This document shows, one piece after another, positions 58,746-64,000 of a stretch of 64,000 nucleotides of DNA. This DNA comes from Puffinus mauretanicus (taxonomy: Eukaryota > Chordata > Aves > Procellariiformes > Procellariidae): NCBI GenBank assembly GCA_023333565.1, contig JAJKFH010002041.1:1-64000 (forward strand), in the 5' to 3' direction. Numbering within the stretch: position 1 is the first letter of the stretch; every line of letters begins with the position of its first letter. Below the pieces are notes generated by a model that saw nothing but the letters and a program-made list of their open reading frames with translations, had not been told where the DNA came from and did no database searches. The translations under genes and the position numbers were made by a program.

Positions 58746-59517
58746 GGTGCCTGGTGCTGGGCATATTCTGTTGCTGAGTGGTGGGGGTGCTGGGTGGTGG
58801 GCACTGCGGGGGGCTGGCTTGTTGTCATGTCCAGGTGTTGGGTCCTGGGCAGTGGGGGTGCTGGTTGAGAGGCTCTGAGCATGGTGAGTTCTGGAGATGT
58901 GTGGGTGCCAGGCATCTTTGGCTGCTGGGCATTTCCAAGTGATAGGTCTTAGGCACCGGGACTGCTGGGCGCTAGCTGGTGTAGGTGCTGGGGTCTAGGC
59001 CCTGGGAGTGCTGTGTGCTGGGCCCTGGTTGTGCTGGGAATGTGTGGGATCTGGGTGTTGGTCAGTGTGCGGGCCCTGGGCATTGCTGTGTGCTGGGGGT
59101 GCTGGCTGTGGGCATTTCCAGTTGCTTGTCATGAATGGGAACGGTGTGCTGGCAGAGGTGGGCGGTGGATGTGCTGGGTGCTCGGCATGTCTGGGTGCTA
59201 GGCGGTAGCGGTGCTGGGTGCTTGGCACTGGGGGTGATGGTCTTTGGGTATGCTGCGTTGTGGGCATGTCCCTGTGCTGGGTACTGGGCATATCTGGTGC
59301 TGGGTGCGTGCACTGGGGGTTGCTGGATGCTGTGTTCTGGGGTGCTGGATTCTTGGCATGTGCGTGTGCTGTGTGCTGGGCCCTGGCTGAGCTGGGAATG
59401 TGTGGGTGCTGGGTGTTGGGCAGTATGCGTGTTGTGTGGTGGGCGCTGGGCATGTCCGGGTGGTGGTCAGCAGGGAAGCTGCCTGCTGGTCATGTCTGGG
59501 TGCTTGGCAATGGCTCT
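58746..59517 (+). repeat. Minisatellite B2
   Basis: Short B array, plus orientation, switching abruptly to inverted A units at about 59518. Open frames here (59135-59578 and others) are repeat artefacts. Confidence 0.9.
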
Positions 59518-60904
59518 CAGACACAGACCTAACGTCAGACAGGTCCTAACGTCAACCTATCCCTTACCCTCAGCATAGCCAAGCTCCAAAGAGGCCACCC
59601 TCCACATGGGGCTCGGGCACAGAAGTAGCCAGGACTCAAGGTTGATGATGGCCCTCACGTTCTCTTGGCAGCCCCACCCACACCTGGGCTCTGTGTCTGT
59701 AGTCACGCCTAACAGCAATCTATCCCTTACCCTCATCAAAGCGAAGCTCGTAAGCAGCCATCCACCTCATGGGGTTCAGGAACAGAGTAGCCAGGACAGA
59801 AGTTGATTCTGGCCCTCGCATTCTCTTGGCAACCCCTTCTCAGCCCCGCCAACACCGGGGCTCTGTGTCTGCCCTCTCGCCTAAACTCAGCCTAGCCCTT
59901 ACGCTCATGAGAGCCAAGCTCCGAAGCGGCCAAGCACAGAAGCAGCCATGTCTCAAGGTTGACGCTGGCCCTCACTTTCCCTTGGCAGCCCCTTCTCAGC
60001 CCCAACAATACCAGGGCTCTGTGTCTGCCCTCTCGCCTAAACTCAGCCTAGCCCTTACGCTCATGAGAGCCAAGCTCCGAAGCGGCCAAGCACGGAAGCA
60101 GCCATGTCTCAAGGTTGACGCTGGCCCTCACTTTCCCTTGGCAGCCCCTTCTTAGCCCCAACAATACCGGGCCTTTGCGTTTGTTATCCCTCCTAACATC
60201 AGCCTATCCCTTACCCTCCTCAAAGCCAAGCTCCGAAGCAGCCAATCAACTCATGGTAGCTCAGGCACAGAAGTAGCCAGGACTCAAGGTTGATGTTTGC
60301 CCTCACCTTCCATTGGCAACCCCTCCACCACCGGGCTCGGTGTCTGTATTCGCACCTAATGTCAACCTATCCCTTACCCTCATGAAAGCCAAGCTCCGAA
60401 GCGGTCACCCACCTCATGGGGCTCAGGCGCAGAAGTAGCCAGGACTGAAGTTGATTCTGGCCCTCACCTTCGCTTGGCAACCCCTTCTCAGCCCCACCAA
60501 CACCGGGGCTCTCGCACCTAACGTCAACCTGTCCCTTACCCTCATCAGAGCCAAGCTCCAAAACCGCCACCCTCCACATGGGGCTCAGGCACAGAAGTTG
60601 CCAGGACTGAAGGCCTATACTGGCCCTCACCTTCCATTGGCAGCCCCTCCTCAGTCCCAACAACACCAGGGCTCTGTGTTTGTTCTGCCTCCTAACGTCA
60701 ACCTATCCCTTACCTTCATCAGAGCCTAGCCCAAAAGCGGCCACCACCACATGGGGCTCTGGCACAGAAGTAGCCAGGATAGAAGACTGATGCTGGCCCT
60801 CACCTTCCCTTGGCAGCCCCTTCTCAGCATCACCAACACCGGGCCCTTCTCTTTGGTCTCCCACCTAAACATCAACCTACATCTTACCTCGATCAGAGCC
60901 AAGC
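59518..60904 (-). repeat. 172-bp satellite array A3 (inverted)
   Basis: A units as reverse complement: CTCCACATGGGGCTC, AGAAGTAGCCAGGACT, CAACACCGGGGCTCTG and AACCTATCCCTTACCCTCA. A pair of adjacent units at about 59880-60160 is almost identical, a local recent duplication. Confidence 0.92.
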
Positions 60905-61230
60905 TTTGAAACGTCTACCCACTAGATGGCGCTCCAACACCGAAGGAACCAACATTGACTGTTCGTTGCACTTGCCTTCCCCGGCAGCCCTTTGAGGTCC
61001 CCACCACCACGGGGCCTATGCGCTTGCTGTAGCACTCAACAGTCAACCTTGCCGGAGCCCAACTGGAAAGCAGTCGTGCGTCCCGTCGAGCTCCCACGCA
61101 CATTTAGCCGGGACTGAAATATGTTCGCCGCTCTCACCTTCCCTTTACAGCCCCTTCTCAGCTGCCCAGCACCCAGCCATCTCCAGCACCGCAAATGCAC
61201 AACATCCAGCACACCTAGCGCCCCTTGGTA
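60905..61230 (+). repeat. Junction block T4
   Basis: Contains the CTCF-like site, CTGTAGCACTCAACAGTCAA, GCTCCCACGCACATTTAGCC and CTTTACAGCCCCTTCTCAGC, then B3. Its last part is included in the 289-bp duplication. Confidence 0.88.
60919..60932 (+). promoter_or_regulatory. CTCF core consensus match (T4)
   Basis: CCACTAGATGGCGC, 14/14 match to CCASYAGRKGGCRS on the plus strand. Binding is inferred. Confidence 0.55.
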
Positions 61231-61405
61231 TCATTGGCAGTGCTTGGTGCTGGGCATGTGTCGGTGCTGGGCCATGGGGGTACTGTGTGCTAGGCCCTGA
61301 GTGTGGTGGGTTCTGGACATGGCTGGGTGTTGGGCGTATCTGGGTGCACGACATGTCCCTGTGCTGGGCACTGGGAGGTCTTGGTGCTGGGAACGGCCAG
61401 GTGAT
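61117..61405 (+). repeat. 289-bp direct repeat, left copy
   Basis: Runs from AAATATGTTCGCC to GGCCAGGTGAT and is identical, base for base by reading, to 62885-63173. It covers the end of T4 and the start of B3. Confidence 0.92.
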
Positions 61406-62884
61406 AGAATCATAGAATCATAGAATCAGTAAGGTTGGAAAAGACCTCTAAGATCATCGAGTCCAACCATCAGTCCAACACACCATGCCCCCTACACCAT
61501 GTCCCTAAGGGCCTCATCTACACGTCTTTTAAATACCTCCAGGGATGGTGACTCTATCACTTCCCTGGGCAGCCTGTTCCAAGGCCTGACCACTCTTTCA
61601 GTAAAAAAATTTCTTCTAATGTCCAGTCCAAACCTCCCCGGCGCAACTTGAGGCCATTTCCTCTTGTCCTATCGCTAGTTACTTGGGAGAAGAGACCAAC
61701 CCCCACCTCGCTACAACCTCCTTTCAGGTAGTTGTAGAGCGCGATGAGGTCTCCCCTCAACCTCCTCTTCTCCAGACTAAACAACCCCAGTTCCCTCAGC
61801 CGCTCCCCATCAGACTTGTGCTCCAGGCCCTTCACCAGCTTCGTTGCCCTCCTCTGGACACGCTCCAGCACCTCCATGTCCTTCTTGTAGTGAGGGGCCC
61901 AAAACTGAACACAGTATTCGAGGTGCGGCCTCACCAGTGCCGAGTACAGGGGCACGATCACCTCCCTGCTCCTGCTGGCCACACTATTCCTAATACAGGC
62001 CAGGATGCCATTGGCCTTCTTGGCCACCTGGGCACACTGCCGGCTCATGTTCAGCCGGCTGTCAACCAGCACCCCCAGGTCCTTTTCCTCTGGGCAGCTT
62101 TCCAGCCACTCTTCCCCAAGCCTGTAGCGTTGCCTGGGGTTGTTGTGGCCCAAGTGCAGGACCCGGCACTTGGCCTTGTGGAACCTCATACAGTTGGCTT
62201 CGCCCATCGATCCAGCCTGTCCAGGTCCCTCTGCAGAGCCTTCCTACCCTCCAGCAGATCAACACTCCTGCCCAGCTTGGTGTCATCTGCAAACTTACTG
62301 AGGGAGCACTCGATCCCCTCGTCCAGATCGTTGATAAAGATATTGAACAACACCGGCCCCAGTACTGAGCCCTGGGGAACACCGCTCGTGACCGGCCGCC
62401 AACTGGATTTAACTCCATTGACCACAACTCTCTGGGCTCGGCTGTCCAGCCAGTTTTTTACCCAGCGAAGAGTGTACCTGTCTAGGCTGTGAGCCGCCAG
62501 CTTCTCTAGGAGAATGCTGTGGGAGACAGTGTCAAAGGCTTTACTGAAGTCCAGGTAGACCACATCCACAGCCTTTCCCTCATCCACTAAGCGGGTCACC
62601 TGGTCACAGAAGGAGATCAGGTTGGTCAAGCAGGACCTGCCTTCCATGAACCCGTGCTGGCTGGGCCTGATCCCCTGGTTGTCCCGGACATGGCTCGTGA
62701 GCGCCCTCAAAACAAACCGCTCCATGATCTTCCCCGGCACCGAGGTCAGGCTGACCGGCCTGTAGTTCCCCGGATCCTCCTTCCGGCCCTTCTTATAGAT
62801 GGGCGTCACATTGGCGAGCCTCCAGTCGTCCGGGACCTCCCCAATTAACCAGGACTGCTGGTAAATAATGGAGAGTGGCTTGGC
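61406..62884 (-). mobile_element. CR1 LINE, young, 5'-truncated, RT domain present
   Basis: About 1.48 kb. In the minus sense it starts at the [19 protein letters not shown] block of RT and has [46 protein letters not shown] and FADDTKLG (the catalytic FADD) in one 264-codon frame. A one-base shift at about 62200 moves to a second frame with [30 protein letters not shown] and [17 protein letters not shown]; a further shift lies near 61640. The 3' end is four near-octamer repeats (ATTCTATG) at 61406-61427. It lacks the endonuclease and ORF1. It is much less decayed than the other CR1 copies here, and it sits exactly between two 289-bp direct repeats. Confidence 0.93.
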
Positions 62885-63173
62885 AAATATGTTCGCCGCT
62901 CTCACCTTCCCTTTACAGCCCCTTCTCAGCTGCCCAGCACCCAGCCATCTCCAGCACCGCAAATGCACAACATCCAGCACACCTAGCGCCCCTTGGTATC
63001 ATTGGCAGTGCTTGGTGCTGGGCATGTGTCGGTGCTGGGCCATGGGGGTACTGTGTGCTAGGCCCTGAGTGTGGTGGGTTCTGGACATGGCTGGGTGTTG
63101 GGCGTATCTGGGTGCACGACATGTCCCTGTGCTGGGCACTGGGAGGTCTTGGTGCTGGGAACGGCCAGGTGAT
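62885..63173 (+). repeat. 289-bp direct repeat, right copy
   Basis: Perfect copy of 61117-61405, abutting the 5' end of the CR1. Confidence 0.92.
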
Positions 63174-64000
63174 GATCGTGTCTGGGTGATGGATGCTGAC
63201 TCCAGGCAATGCTGGGCGCTGGCTGCGCTGGGTGCTGGTCTTTGCGGGTAGTGGGTTCTAGGCACTGCGGGTGCGGGGTGCTGGGCATCTCTGGGTGCTG
63301 GGCATGTCCAAGTGAGGGGTCCTGGGACTGCTGGGCAGTGGGGGTGCTGGGGACTACGCATATGAGGGTGCTGGGCATGCCTGTGTACTGAGTGCTTGGC
63401 GCTGGATTCTGGGTGCTGGGGATGCTGGCTGGTGGGCATTCTCTGTGTGCTAGTTATTGGGCACTGGCGGTGGTAGGCATGGGAGTGCTTGTTGCTGGGT
63501 ATTTCCTGATCCTGGCTGTTGGTGGGTGGGGGTGCTGAGCACTGGGCATGTCTGGGTGCTGAGTGATGGATGGAGGGAGCTTTGGGTGCTGGGCACTAGG
63601 GGTGCTGGCTAGTGCGTATGTCCGTGTGCTGGGCATGTCCATATGCCGGATGCTGTGCGCTGGGAATGCTGGGCACTGGGGTAGGTGGGTGCTGTGCACT
63701 GAGGTTGTTGGGTGCTGGGCGGTGCGAGTGCTGGGGGCTAAGTACTGGGGGTGCTTGTTGCTGGGCCCTGCAACTGCTGGTACCATGCATAAGCAGGTGC
63801 AGCGTATGTCTTGCTGCTGGATGCAGGGGCTATTGGGTGCTGGGCACTGGGGTGTTGGGTGCTGGGCATGTCCGGGTGCTTGGCATGACTGGGTGCTGGG
63901 CACTGGTGACGCTGGGTTTTGTGGGTGCTGGCTGTTGTCGTTTCCATTTGCTGGTCATGTCCGGATGCTGTGTGCTTGGCACTTGGGGTTTTGGGTGGTG
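63174..64000 (+). repeat. Minisatellite B3, continues past the window
   Basis: Plus-oriented B units with the marker word at about 63784-63806. The final 90 bp (63910-64000) is another copy of the 52960-53105 segment. All open frames are repeat artefacts. Confidence 0.9.

Overview
The window is bird nuclear DNA. The evidence is the many 5'-truncated CR1 LINEs with the avian 3' tail (repeated ATTCTATGAT-type octamers), avian-type ERVL LTRs with 5-bp target duplications, degenerate olfactory receptor genes and GT-AG exons with bird-like introns. No species can be named from the sequence. I see no bacterial gene organisation, CRISPR array or tRNA/rRNA gene.

Region 1 (1-17 kb) is a decayed olfactory-receptor neighbourhood. 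Three receptor genes lie on the minus strand (about 1.86-2.78, 8.89-9.46 and 11.4-12.2 kb), all broken, with CR1 copies and one clean solo ERVL LTR (10681-11249, TSD CTAGA) between them. Region 2 (18.1-25.6 kb, plus strand) holds the 3' four exons of a glycosyltransferase family 6 (ABO/GGTA1-like) gene. The exons are 39, 36, 135 and 672 bp. All junctions have the phase known for ABO, and two of the lengths (36 and 135) are identical to ABO exons 5 and 6. The 135-bp exon has lost its GT donor and the last exon has a one-base frameshift, so this looks like a recently inactivated, unprocessed pseudogene. Region 3 (26-39 kb) has class I ERV fragments (integrase, LTR pieces), old LTR scraps, a diverged dispersed repeat and unassigned DNA.

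Region 4 (38.9-47.4 kb) is a minus-strand retroviral block. It contains an ERVL-type provirus (3' LTR, PPT, IN, RNase H, RT, PR, gag, and an unusual hydrophobic pre-gag frame), all with stops or frameshifts. It joins a class II (ERVK/beta-like) element with a complete LTR, an intact 440-codon RNase H-integrase frame and only 69 bp of its other LTR. The two ends of this class II element lie in unrelated DNA (ERVL on one side, satellite on the other).

Region 5 (47.4-64 kb) is a composite satellite. A = 172-bp tandem unit; B = GC-rich 15-17-bp GTGCTGGGCA-type minisatellite with a higher-order marker; T = a 330-500-bp junction block between A and B. Blocks alternate in orientation, giving a palindrome-like layout with a B inversion point near 53.1 kb. 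Each of the four T blocks carries an exact match to the published CTCF core consensus, and those at 49.47 kb (+) and 56.22 kb (-) are convergent around the B palindrome. A CR1 at 61406-62884 is flanked by perfect 289-bp direct repeats. Long open frames on both strands in this region are by-products of the repeats, not genes.
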